Notes under the pieces: model-generated
What the model was told of the DNA's origin: nothing
Database searches by the model: none
What the model saw: only the letters and a program-made list of their open reading frames with translations
Shown here: piece by piece, positions 12,601 through 33,329 of the stretch
Numbering within the stretch: the first letter of the stretch is position 1
How the letters are laid out: every line of letters starts with the position of its first letter
Position numbers and translations under genes: made by a program
NCBI RefSeq assembly: GCF_001307275.1
Contig: NZ_CP012831.1
Span: forward strand, 4,704,501-4,768,500
DNA: 64,000 nt
Source of the DNA: Pseudomonas fluorescens
GTDB taxonomy: Bacteria; Pseudomonadota; Gammaproteobacteria; Pseudomonadales; Pseudomonadaceae
Reading direction: 5' to 3'

Positions 12601-14774
12601 ACCTTGCTGGTGTTCGAAAACTACCCCGTGTCCCAGGCGCTGCAAGAGCAAGCGCCCTCGGGCTTGAGCTTCGGCAGCGTGGCCAGCCAGGAACAGACTA
12701 ATTTCCCGTTGACCCTGGCCGTCAATCTAACTGACATCCTGAGCCTGCACTTCACCTATGCCCATGCTGCTTTCCCTACACACACCGTCGAGCGCCTGGC
12801 TGAGCAGGTGGCACACGTGCTCGCGCAGATGGTGAGCCTGCCGGCCGGTGGTTGCGTGGGCGACATCCAATTGCTGGATACGGTGGCCCGCGCCAGGCTG
12901 CTGCACGACTGGAACGCCACCTCGGTGGTGGAACCGCCTCGGCGCCCGATCCATCAATGGATCGAGGCCCAGGTCCGAAGCACCCCCGACGCGGTCGCCC
13001 TGGTCAGCGAGCAGGAGACGCTCACCTACGCCCAGCTCAATGCCCGGGCCAATCGCCTGGCCCATGGCTTGATCGAACGCGGCATCGGCCCCGACGTGCT
13101 GGTGGGCCTGGCGCTGTCGCGCAGCGTGCAGATGGTCGTCGGCTTGCTGGCGGTGCTCAAGGCCGGCGGCGCCTACGTGCCACTGGACCCAGCCTATCCC
13201 CGGGATCGCCTGGCGTACATGGTCGAGGACAGCGGCATCGCCTTGCTGCTCACCGAGACCGATGTGCTGCCGCTGTTCGGCGACGCTGCCGTGAACGCGC
13301 TGCTGTTGGATCAGCCTGGGCAATGGCTGGCCGGCTACAGCGAGCGCGACCCAGGCGTGGCCATCGACGGCGATCACCTCGCTTATGTGATCTACACCTC
13401 CGGCTCCACCGGCAAGCCCAAGGGCGTGACCCTTCGCCATGCCGCCCTGAGCAACCACATGGCGTGGATGCAGGGTTGCCTGAAACTGACGGCCGCCGAC
13501 CGCGTCCTGCAAAAAACCGCGATCAGTTTCGATGCCTCGGTCTGGGAGTTCTGGCTGCCGTTGATGAGCGGCGCGCAACTGGTGCTCGCCAGCCCGCACC
13601 TGAACCTCGACCTGACCACCCTCTGGGCCGACGTGGCGCGGTGGCGCATCAGCGTGCTGCAAATGGCGCCCTCGCTGTTGCAGGCCTTGCTGCCACTGGC
13701 GACCCGCGCGCAACTGGCCTCCCTGCGCCTGCTGCTGTGCGGTGGCGAAGCCCTCAGCGCGCACCTGTCGCGCCAGGTCATGGCGCTGTTCGATGGCGAA
13801 CTGCGCAACCTGTATGGCCCGACCGAAGCGACCATCGACACCAGCAGCCATGCCGTGGTGCGTGGCAGCGAAGACGACGCCGAGCGGATCATCGCCATTG
13901 GCCGTCCCATCGATAACGTGCGCACCTACGTGCTGGACGCGGCACTGCAGCCTTGCGCCGTGGGCGCCGTCGGCGAGTTGCACATCGCCGGTGATTCCCT
14001 GGCCCGTGGTTACCACCAACGACCGGCACTGAGCGCCGAGCGCTTCATTCCCGATCCGTTCGCGCCAGCCCCGGGCGGCCGCCTGTATCGCACCGGTGAC
14101 CTGGCCCGTTATGGCGCCGACGGGGTGATCGAGTACCTCGGTCGGATCGACCACCAAGTGAAGATCCGTGGCCTGCGCATCGAGTTGGGGGAAATCGAAG
14201 CGCGCCTGCAGGCCGATGCCGATGTGCGCGATGCGGTGGTGCTGGCGCGGGACGACGTGAGCGGGCCGAACCTGGTGGCCTATCTGGTCGGCCAGGACAG
14301 CCTTCTTGACCAAGGCAGCCTGGGCGACCGACTCAAGGCGCGACTGGCGGCCCAGGTGCCGGACTTCATGGTGCCGACCCATTGGGTCTTCCTCGACCGC
14401 TTGCCGCTGACCCCCAACGGCAAGCTCGATCGCAAGGCCTTGCCGGCACCGGACACCCGTGCCCTGCAACCGGCATACCTGGCACCGCAGAGCGACCTCG
14501 AATGCCGGGTCGCGGCCATCTGGCAAGACGTGCTCAAGGTCGAGCAGGTCGGGCTTGGCGACGATTTCTTCGAGCTGGGCGGGCATTCGCTGCTGGTGGT
14601 GAGCGTGGTCTCGCGCCTGCAACTGGAGCTGGGCCTGACCTTGACCCCGCAACTGATTTTCCAATTCCCGGTACTCGGCGCGTTCGTGGCGCAACTCGAG
14701 CCTGCCGGCGAACCCATGAGTACGTCGAAATTGAGCAAGCTTGAAGCGCTGCTCGATGAATTTGAGGAGGTTTG

Positions 14775-14775
<1 letters not shown>
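3697..14775 (+). CDS. pvdJ: Pyoverdine NRPS: C-A(Thr)-T-C-A(Thr)-T-E-C-A(Gln-like)-T
   Basis: This 3692-residue enzyme adds three residues to the pyoverdine peptide. Module 1: LCL-type C (HHIICDG about 176), A (YTSGSTGNPKG about 651), T (GGHS about 1046). Module 2: C (HHIVSDGWS about 1235), A (about 1564-2060), T (GGDS about 2107), E (HHLAVDGVSW about 2294). Module 3: C after E (DLYPLAPMQQGMLF about 2632), A (YTSGSTGKPKG about 3233), T (GGHS about 3628). The first two pockets read D-F-W-N-V-G-M-V-H-K, a threonine code. The third reads D-A-W-Q-L-G-L-I-D-K, closest to glutamine codes I know. The E domain after module 2 predicts D-Thr or D-allo-Thr there. Modules 1 and 2 share an almost identical 1.8 kb stretch. 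It starts one base after the previous stop and ends overlapping the next ATG. The gene symbol is positional. Confidence 0.95.
5070..6843 (+). repeat. Copy 1 of a 1.8 kb intragenic direct repeat (Thr A-T region)
   Basis: This segment covers the end of a C domain, the whole Thr adenylation domain and the start of the carrier domain. It is nearly identical to 8247-10020, offset 3177 bp. I count three amino-acid differences over the core of about 560 residues (Q/E, I/V, H/Y). Identity stops at the carrier motif, GGHS here and GGDS in copy 2. Confidence 0.9.
8247..10020 (+). repeat. Copy 2 of a 1.8 kb intragenic direct repeat (Thr A-T region)
   Basis: Partner of 5070-6843. The boundary falls exactly before the carrier-domain serine motif, so copy 2 keeps the GGDS carrier suited to the following E domain. 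This pattern fits recent duplication or gene conversion of the adenylation unit. Confidence 0.9.
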
Positions 14776-27260
<12,485 letters not shown>

Positions 27261-27300
27261 GGATCGGGGCGGGTTTATCGTTATACAAAGACGAGCCGGA

Positions 27301-27399
27301 TGTAGGAGCTGACGAGTGCAACGAGGCTGCGATCTTTCCTCAGACGCTTGAGTCCCAAGCGCAGAGTCAAAAGATCGCAGCCTTCGGCAGCTCCTACAG
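27301..27399. repeat. Palindromic repeat, GTAGGAGCTG family
   Basis: The arms TGTAGGAGCTG and CAGCTCCTACA, plus inner arms around GCGATCTTT and AAGATCGCAG, can form a long hairpin. It lies in the 251 bp gap between the last NRPS and the alpha/beta hydrolase. Related copies lie at 44903-45000 and 50709-50804. Confidence 0.85.
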
Positions 27400-27511
27400 A
27401 GCGCAATTCAGCGGGACGTATGGCGTTTCGCTAAACCCCCTCGCCACAGGGTTTTGCATGAGTCTGAGTGGCTCATCTTTTACCCATGGTTTTACATAAG
27501 GAACCCCTGCG

Positions 27512-28474
27512 ATGTCCTTGCATCCGGAACTCAACGCCTTCCTCGACCTGGCCGAAGAAAGCCAGGCCGACGGCCCCGGGCCGTTTCACCTGTCGACGCC
27601 GGCCCAGGCCCGCGAGGCGTTCGAGCGCACCACCGGGCAATTGCGCTGGGACGCTCCGGCGGATGTGCAGTGCGCCGCTCACGCCGTCACCGCCCGTGAC
27701 GGCGCGACGCTGGCGCTGCGTCTGTATCGTCCCGCCACGGCTGCGGCCCAGGCGCTGCCGGTGCTGGTGTATTTTCACGGCGGCGGCTATGTGGTCGGCA
27801 GCCTGGCATCCCACGACGGCGTCTGCCGCGAATTCTGCGCCCGGACACCGTGCGCGGTGTTGTCGGTGGGCTATCGTCTGGCCCCGGAACACACCTTCCC
27901 GACGCCGCTGAAAGACGGTGCCGACGCCCTCGACTGGCTGGCCCGGCAGGCTCGCGCCGAAGGCCTGGACATCAGCCGCGTGGCGTTCGGCGGGGACAGC
28001 GTCGGCGCGACACTGGCGACGGTGCTTGCGCTGCAAGCGGCCCTGGAACCAGCCTCCCTGGCGATCCAGCCGTGCTTTCAGTTGCTCTGTTACCCGGTGA
28101 CCGATGCGTCCACCAGCAGCCCGTCCACCGAGCTGTTCGGCGAAGGGTATCTGCTGGAGAGCGAAACCCTCGAGTGGTTCTACCGGCACTACGCCAATGA
28201 ACCCACCGATCGCCTGGACTGGCGCTTCTCGCCGTTGCTGGCGCCCGGTTACCCCGGCCTGGCCCCGGCCCTGATCGCCCTGGCCGGCCATGACCCGTTG
28301 CTCGACGAAGGCCGCGCCTACGCCCGGCGTTTGCAGGCGCAGGGGGTGAGCGTGGAACTGATCGAATACACCGGCCTGATCCACGACTACCTGCGCTTGC
28401 AGAGCGTGGTACCGGAGATTGACGAGGTGTACGCGCAATTGAGCCAAGCCTTGCGGACTGCACTCACCGCCTGA
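27512..28474 (+). CDS. Alpha/beta hydrolase of the hormone-sensitive-lipase type, next to the TE-less NRPS
   Basis: This 320-residue protein has the HSL-family oxyanion motif HGGG (about 90), a GDSVG nucleophile elbow (about 162), an acid in GHDPLLDE and a histidine in GLIHDYL near the C-terminus, so the triad looks intact. I see no signal peptide, so it is probably cytoplasmic. An AAGGA ribosome site precedes the ATG. The gene follows the terminal NRPS by 251 bp, and I see no IS box in front of it. Family members hydrolyse short acyl esters. Since the neighbouring NRPS has no thioesterase, release or proof-reading of the pyoverdine peptide is a reasonable guess, but that is inference. An unrelated esterase is the alternative. 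Confidence 0.88.
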   Translation: MSLHPELNAFLDLAEESQADGPGPFHLSTPAQAREAFERTTGQLRWDAPADVQCAAHAVTARDGATLALRLYRPATAAAQALPVLVYFHGGGYVVGSLASHDGVCREFCARTPCAVLSVGYRLAPEHTFPTPLKDGADALDWLARQARAEGLDISRVAFGGDSVGATLATVLALQAALEPASLAIQPCFQLLCYPVTDASTSSPSTELFGEGYLLESETLEWFYRHYANEPTDRLDWRFSPLLAPGYPGLAPALIALAGHDPLLDEGRAYARRLQAQGVSVELIEYTGLIHDYLRLQSVVPEIDEVYAQLSQALRTALTA

Positions 28475-28489
28475 AACACCACAATCCCT

Positions 28490-28577
28490 TGTGGGAGCGA
28501 GCTTGCTCGCGATAGCGGAGTGTCAGCCAAGATTATTTTGCTGATCCACCGCTATCGCGAGCAAGCTCGCTCCCACA
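28490..28577. repeat. REPIN (inverted REP pair)
   Basis: TGTGGGAGCGAGCTTGCTCG and its inverse flank a short core, just downstream of the hydrolase stop. With the next two entries it fills the 424 bp gap between convergent genes (28475-28898), where I see no coding sequence. Confidence 0.92.
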
Positions 28578-28660
28578 GTTGTTTTGGGGTGGTCTCAGGA
28601 TTTGCACATGCCACTGCTCCCACAGTTGTTTGGGGTGGTCTCAGGATTTGCATATGCCAC
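28571..28660. repeat. Tandem direct repeat, two copies at 47 bp period
   Basis: Copy 1 (28571-28613) and copy 2 (28618-28660) share TCCCACAGTTGTT(T)TGGGGTGGTCTCAGGATTTGCA in two halves and end ATGCCAC. A decayed third partial copy (TCAGGATTGG) follows at about 28681. The array grows out of the right arm of the adjacent REPIN. Confidence 0.8.
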
Positions 28661-28701
28661 ACATCCTCTGTGGGAGGGTTTCAGGATTGGCAGGCACAAA
28701 A

Positions 28702-28887
28702 AAACCGGGCCAGGCCTAATGCCGGTCAGTTAATCCCCAAACCCGTGGGAGCAAAGCTTGCTCGCGATTGGGGTGTGCCAGTCGACAATGTCATTGACTG
28801 GTCCGCCGCCATCGCGAGCAAGCTTTGCTCCCACAGGTTTTGAGTCGTTTGATCCTTAACTGACTGGCATTAGGGCCAGGCCCGGTT
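28702..28887. repeat. 32 bp inverted repeat enclosing a REPIN; candidate fpvA terminator
   Basis: The left arm (28702-28733, starting AAACCGGGCCAGGCC) and right arm (28856-28887, ending GGCCAGGCCCGGTT) are nearly perfect inverse copies. A REPIN with GCAAAGCTTGCTC arms (28745-28836) lies inside. The left arm adjoins a run of A on the + strand, which is a U-run for transcripts reading left from fpvA. The structure could therefore end fpvA transcription. Confidence 0.75.
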
Positions 28888-28898
28888 CTGGGTGTTGT

Positions 28899-31349
28899 TT
28901 AGAAGTCGTAGGTCACGTCCAGCGAGGCCACGCGTTCCTGGCCGTAGTAGCAGCCGAACGAGTAGTTGCAGTGGGACACGTACTCGCGGTCGAAGACGTT
29001 CTGCACGTTCAGGCTGGTGGTGACGCCACGCAGGCTCGAGGTGGCCTTGCCCATGTCATAGCTGATGGTGGTGTCGAACACGGTGAAGGCCGGTACGTCG
29101 AACGAGTTGGCCGCGTCGCCCGGCTTGCGGCCGGTGTGACGAGCGCCTGCGCCGAAGGTCAGGCCATTGAGGACGGCCTGGGTGAAGTGGTAGTCGACCC
29201 ACAGCGTGGCGGAGAACGGTGCCTGTTGCTCGCTGCGGTTGCCCTCGTTGCCGTAGTTGTCCTTGGTGTAGAACGAGTCGAGGTAGGTGGCGGCGGCCAT
29301 GACGTCGATGTTGTCGACGGTGGATTTGACTTCCAGTTCAACCCCCCGTGAACGCACCTGGCCCGACTGGATCGAGTTCTGCGGATCGGCGGGGTCGGCG
29401 GTGACCAGGTTCTTCTGTTTGATCTGGAATACCGAGGCGGTAATCATCGTCTTGTCGAACGGCTGGTACTTCACGCCCACTTCGTATTGTTCGCCTTCGG
29501 TCGGCTTGAACGACTCGCCAGCGGCGTCTGTGCCCACGGTCGGCAGGAAGGACTCGGAGTAGCTGATATAGGGCGCCAGGCCGAAATCGGTGACATAGGT
29601 CAGGCCAATCCGGCCGGTGAACTTGTTGTCACGCAGTGAGGAAACGGTGCCCGCCAGCAGGTCCTTGTTGTCCACTTCGGCCCAGTCCTGGCGGCCACCC
29701 ACGGTCAGGATCCACTTGTCCAGCTTGATCTGGTCCTGCAGGTAGACGCCGGTCTGGCGAACGGTGTTGTCCCACTGGGTGTCCAGCGTTGGGGTTACGC
29801 TGCTGGTGTCGTAGTTGTTGTTATTGCCGTACAGGTCGATCGGCGCGACGTTGTAGGCGTTGTAACCATCGTACTTGCGGTTGAAATGCCGATAGTCCAC
29901 GCCTGCCAGGGTGGTGTGTTCCAGGGCGCCGGTATTGAATTTGTATTCCACGTTGTTATCGACGGTGTACGCGGTGTTGTGCTGTTGCCAGTCAAGTTTT
30001 ACCCGGTTGGCCTGGGTCTGGTCAGTGACGCCACCGGTGGTGACGAAGCTGCGCAGGTAGAAGCCCCGGTATTGGTCGCGCACATCGGTGTAACGCGCAG
30101 TGGAGCGGAATTTCAGGTCATCGGTGATGTTGTGGCTGAAGTCGTAGCCCAGGATGAACTGGTCACGCTTGTAGTCGTTCCACCGCGTGTCGCCGGAGAA
30201 GAAGTCCCGGTCGATCCGCTGGCCGTTGGGGCCGCGCTCCAGGGAACCGATCCGCGGCAGCGCCTGATAGTCCTCCAGGCCATCGTCGCGCTGGATCTGC
30301 GCCAGCACGGTCAGCGAGGTGTCGTCGTTGGGCGCCCAGGTCAGGCTCGGTGCCAGCAGCATGCGTTCGCTGTGGGTGTGATCGACCTGTTGGTTGCCTT
30401 TTTTCGCCACGCCGATGACGCGATAGCTGAATTCCTTCTGGTCGTCGATCGGGCCGCTGGTGTCGAACGCGCCGTTGACCCGGCTGTAGCTGCCCGCGCC
30501 CAGTTTGATCTGGCTGCGCTGTTCCGTGGTCGGGCGCTTGGAGACCATGTTGATCAGGCCGCCGGGCTGGTTCTGCCCGTACAGCACAGATGAGGGGCCC
30601 TTGAGCACTTCGATGCGCTCCAGGGTGTACGGGTCGATTTGCGGCGCGCCGCCGAGACTGCCGGCATAGGGCAGGTAGGCCCCGTCGAGGTACAGCGGCG
30701 TGGGCGAGAAACCCCGGCTGGTGATTTCGTCGGCGATGGCGTTGCGGTCGGTGAAGCCGCCGGTGTTCAGGCCCGGCGTGTAGCGCAAGGCCTGGGTCAG
30801 GTTGCGTGCGCCCTGGGTGGCGACCTGCTCGGCGGTGACCACGTTGATGGTCTGCGGGATCTCCAGGATCGGCGTGTCGGTCTTGGTGCCGGTGGCGCTG
30901 CGGGTGGCGACGTAGCCGTCCACCGGGCCGTAGGCGGTTTCCGCGGATTTACCGGTGATGGTCGTGGCGCCCAGTTCCAGCGAATTCCCCGCCGTCCTGG
31001 CGCGCACGCTGACCGTGTTGCCCTGGATGGTGAACATGACGCCGGTCCCCACCAGCATCTGCGACAACGCCTGAGCCGGCGACAACCGGCCGCTGACCGG
31101 TTGGCTGCGCAGGCCCTGGACATCATCGGCACTGTAGAGCACTTGCATGTTCGATTGATTGCTCAATGCCTGCAGGGCGCTCGCCAGCGACTGCGCCGGA
31201 ATGTTGAGATCGACTTCCTGTGCCTGGACCTGTGCGCTGAACGGCATGGCCAAGGCCAGGCTGAATGCGCTGGCGCTGAAGCCTGGTTGCAGCAGGCGGC
31301 GCATGATCAGTGCCTTGGTAAAACGTGGAATCCCCGGAGTTGCTGGCAT
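28899..31349 (-). CDS. fpvA: TonB-dependent ferri-pyoverdine receptor with signalling domain
   Basis: This outer-membrane receptor of about 816 residues imports ferric pyoverdine. I chose the ATG that gives MPATPGIPRFTKALIMRR, because it resembles the P. aeruginosa FpvA leader I remember; an ATG 48 bp upstream is also possible. A signal peptide (to about 45) is followed by an STN signalling domain (DLNIPAQSLASALQAL), a TonB-box-like stretch (ELGATTITG), a plug (LEIPQTINVV; GPSSVLYGQNQPGG) and a beta-barrel ending in the terminal aromatic of DVTYDF. The barrel looks more like FhuA/FoxA-type receptors (CNYSFGCYYG) than the PAO1 barrel. The signalling domain implies control through FpvI and an anti-sigma factor. 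It lies downstream of pvdE on the same strand, with a Fur-like site between them. Confidence 0.92.
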   Translation of the reverse strand: MPATPGIPRFTKALIMRRLLQPGFSASAFSLALAMPFSAQVQAQEVDLNIPAQSLASALQALSNQSNMQVLYSADDVQGLRSQPVSGRLSPAQALSQMLVGTGVMFTIQGNTVSVRARTAGNSLELGATTITGKSAETAYGPVDGYVATRSATGTKTDTPILEIPQTINVVTAEQVATQGARNLTQALRYTPGLNTGGFTDRNAIADEITSRGFSPTPLYLDGAYLPYAGSLGGAPQIDPYTLERIEVLKGPSSVLYGQNQPGGLINMVSKRPTTEQRSQIKLGAGSYSRVNGAFDTSGPIDDQKEFSYRVIGVAKKGNQQVDHTHSERMLLAPSLTWAPNDDTSLTVLAQIQRDDGLEDYQALPRIGSLERGPNGQRIDRDFFSGDTRWNDYKRDQFILGYDFSHNITDDLKFRSTARYTDVRDQYRGFYLRSFVTTGGVTDQTQANRVKLDWQQHNTAYTVDNNVEYKFNTGALEHTTLAGVDYRHFNRKYDGYNAYNVAPIDLYGNNNNYDTSSVTPTLDTQWDNTVRQTGVYLQDQIKLDKWILTVGGRQDWAEVDNKDLLAGTVSSLRDNKFTGRIGLTYVTDFGLAPYISYSESFLPTVGTDAAGESFKPTEGEQYEVGVKYQPFDKTMITASVFQIKQKNLVTADPADPQNSIQSGQVRSRGVELEVKSTVDNIDVMAAATYLDSFYTKDNYGNEGNRSEQQAPFSATLWVDYHFTQAVLNGLTFGAGARHTGRKPGDAANSFDVPAFTVFDTTISYDMGKATSSLRGVTTSLNVQNVFDREYVSHCNYSFGCYYGQERVASLDVTYDF

Positions 31350-31430
31350 GTGTTTCACTCTTGCAGGTTTTAGTTTTAATAAGGGTGTAGTTGTCATCAA
31401 TTCTTAATTAGGACGCACGACCCAGAAAAA

Positions 31431-31456
31431 ACCAGAATGAGAATCGTGATTATTTA
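31431..31456 (-). promoter_or_regulatory. Fur-like site between pvdE and fpvA
   Basis: On the minus strand, TAAATAATCACGATTCTCAT begins with the pvdE stop codon. AATGAGAATCGTGATTATT (plus-strand reading) has the alternating AT/GAAT pattern of Fur boxes. No CGT lies 16 bp after the TAAAT, so it is not a canonical PvdS box. It probably gives iron control of fpvA. Confidence 0.55.
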
Positions 31457-33103
31457 CGCCGATTGCAGTTCGGTGACCACCCGGCCGGCTTCCATGCGCA
31501 CCAATTGGTCGGCCACGTCGAAGTAACGGTCGTCATGGGAAATCACGATGATGGTCTTGCCCAGGCGCTTGAGGTCCGGCAGCAGCTCGGTGTAGAAAAT
31601 CCGCCGGAAGGTCGGGTCCTGGTCGGCGGCCCATTCGTCGAACACCAGCACCGGGCGTTCTTCCAGCCACGCATTGACCAGTGCCAGGCGCTTGCGTTGG
31701 CCGGTGGACAGGTCGGTGGTGGTGAAGGCGCCGTCGCGCACGCTGACCTTGTGGGCGATCTCCAGGCGTTGCAGGTATTTATTGGCGTCCTCCGGGATAT
31801 GGGTGTCGCCCTGGACGATGTCGTCGAACAGGTAGTAATCGGCAAAAATCGTCGTGAACAACTGGCGATAATCGTCGCGGGTCACGGCTGTCACGACGTG
31901 GTCGTTGAGGCGGATTTCTCCTTGCTGCGGTGCGTACAGGCCCAGCAGCAGCTTGATCAGCGTGGTTTTGCCACAGCCGTTTTCACCCACGATGAACACG
32001 ATGTCGCCCTGGTCGATCTTCAGGTTCACCGGTCCCAGGCGGAACGGCGTGGCGCCTTCCACCGCCGGGAAGCTGTAGGCCACGTTGCTCAGCTCCAGGG
32101 TCTGCACCGGGGTTTTCGGCTGGCCCTGGTCGTTGAGCAGCAGGTGCGGTTCAGGGGATGAAAACTGCTCCGACAATTCGGCGATGCGGCGGAAGGCGAT
32201 CTGCGCGCGGCTGACGATCGGCAGGGTGCCGATCAGGTGTTCCAGCGGGCCTTTCATGTACAGCAACACCAGCACGAAACCACTCATCACCGCCTTGTCG
32301 GCGCTCGGCCACAGCGATTGCAGGGCCAGGGCCAGGCCGATCACCACGAAGAACAGCATCGAGCCGAAGGTCTTGGCGATCACGAAAATGTTCACCGAGC
32401 GGATCTGCGTGTCGCAGATCTTGTCGGCGGTGTGTTCGATGCCCGAGACGAACATGCGTTGCCGCCGGGGGCGATGGATGCGCAGTTCCTTGGCGCCTTC
32501 GGCGATGGCGTTGTAGTGCTTCTGCAATTCGTCCTCGGAATCGCGCGCCTCCATGAAGCCCTTGATCCCACGACCGCGGGCGATGTACTGGACCACGGTG
32601 CCGATGACAATCGCTACGACCATCATCAGGAACATTGGCCACGACAGCATGGCCAGGTAACCCATGCAGCCGAGGGTGACGGTCAGGGAAATGGCCAGGG
32701 GGGCGAAGGCGAAGGCGAAATCGCTGATGGTGTCGACGTCGTGGGTCAGCACCGGGATCAGGCGATGGCTGCGGTAGCGTTCGATCTGCTGGATAGGCGC
32801 CGACAGGACTTTTTCCCCCAGCTCCTTGCGCAGCTTGGCAATGATCTTCTGGCCGACGTAGTTGGTGCCGATGTCGGAACAGATGGAACTGACCAGGGCC
32901 AGCAGGCACAACCCGGCGAACACGCCCACCACGGTGTGGCTCAGCCCGCCGTCGGCGTGCAGCACCTTGTTGATGGTCGCCAGCAGCACGGTCACGCTCA
33001 GGCCACCGACCATGCCCAGCAGGATGGCGCCGATGACAATCAGCCGGAAGGGTTTGAGCAGGGTGAACAATTCATTGATCACCCCGCGTTTTGGTTGGCT
33101 CAT
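31454..33103 (-). CDS. pvdE: Pyoverdine ABC exporter (fused membrane and ATPase domains)
   Basis: The 549 residues match the usual PvdE length. This inner-membrane transporter moves the acylated pyoverdine precursor to the periplasm for maturation. The N-terminal half has about six membrane segments, beginning LIVIGAILLGMVGGLSVTVL. The ATPase has Walker A GENGCGKTT (about 371), signature LSTGQRKRLAL (about 470) and Walker B VLVFDEWAAD (about 492), where the usual catalytic Glu is present. I chose the ATG giving MSQPKRGVINELF, which has an AGGGA sequence upstream. It is the cyclic-peptide-exporter subtype. A perfect IS box lies about 105 bp upstream of the start. In PAO1 pvdF lies next to pvdE; here pvdO follows instead. 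Confidence 0.95.
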   Translation of the reverse strand: MSQPKRGVINELFTLLKPFRLIVIGAILLGMVGGLSVTVLLATINKVLHADGGLSHTVVGVFAGLCLLALVSSICSDIGTNYVGQKIIAKLRKELGEKVLSAPIQQIERYRSHRLIPVLTHDVDTISDFAFAFAPLAISLTVTLGCMGYLAMLSWPMFLMMVVAIVIGTVVQYIARGRGIKGFMEARDSEDELQKHYNAIAEGAKELRIHRPRRQRMFVSGIEHTADKICDTQIRSVNIFVIAKTFGSMLFFVVIGLALALQSLWPSADKAVMSGFVLVLLYMKGPLEHLIGTLPIVSRAQIAFRRIAELSEQFSSPEPHLLLNDQGQPKTPVQTLELSNVAYSFPAVEGATPFRLGPVNLKIDQGDIVFIVGENGCGKTTLIKLLLGLYAPQQGEIRLNDHVVTAVTRDDYRQLFTTIFADYYLFDDIVQGDTHIPEDANKYLQRLEIAHKVSVRDGAFTTTDLSTGQRKRLALVNAWLEERPVLVFDEWAADQDPTFRRIFYTELLPDLKRLGKTIIVISHDDRYFDVADQLVRMEAGRVVTELQSA

Positions 33104-33207
33104 GGAGGTTTCCCTGCTAGATGAAAAGGGCGAAGGCCATCGCGGGGCATTCACCGCATGGGCTGGCGGACGCAGGCACGCTGGATTGGGTTGTGCCCAT
33201 CTTTAGA

Positions 33208-33231
33208 ACGATTGGAGGAGAAGGGAATTTA
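33208..33231 (-). promoter_or_regulatory. PvdS iron-starvation box of pvdE
   Basis: The minus strand reads TAAAT, 16 nt (TCCCTTCTCCTCCAAT), CGT, a perfect match to the PvdS-dependent promoter consensus. A REPIN starts four bases upstream of it (33235). Confidence 0.85.
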
Positions 33232-33234
33232 TCC

Positions 33235-33322
33235 TGTGGGAGCAAGGCTTGCCCGCGATGAAGGCAATACGGTTTTCTGTGAAATCCAGGTGTCTGCATC
33301 GCGAGCAAGCTTTGCTCCCACA
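33235..33322. repeat. REPIN between pvdO and the pvdE promoter
   Basis: Arms TGTGGGAGCAAGGCTTGCCC and GCGAGCAAGCTTTGCTCCCA, slightly mismatched to each other. It lies seven bases downstream of the pvdO stop and directly upstream of the pvdE IS box. Confidence 0.9.
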
Positions 33323-33329
33323 GAGGCGC

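Noticed and set aside
5965..12651. Very long antisense open frames opposite the NRPS genes (up to about 1170 codons)
   Set aside because: They mirror high-GC coding DNA, have repetitive Gln/Arg/Leu-rich translations with no recognisable domain, and appear opposite each repeated module in the same form.
28520..28843. 107-codon open frame on the + strand
   Set aside because: It is made of REPIN and tandem-repeat sequence and has no ribosome site or family resemblance.
31350..31397. FpvA start at the upstream ATG (MTTTPLLKLK...)
   Set aside because: It has only a weak ribosome site and adds residues before the conserved MPA...P leader; kept as an alternative.
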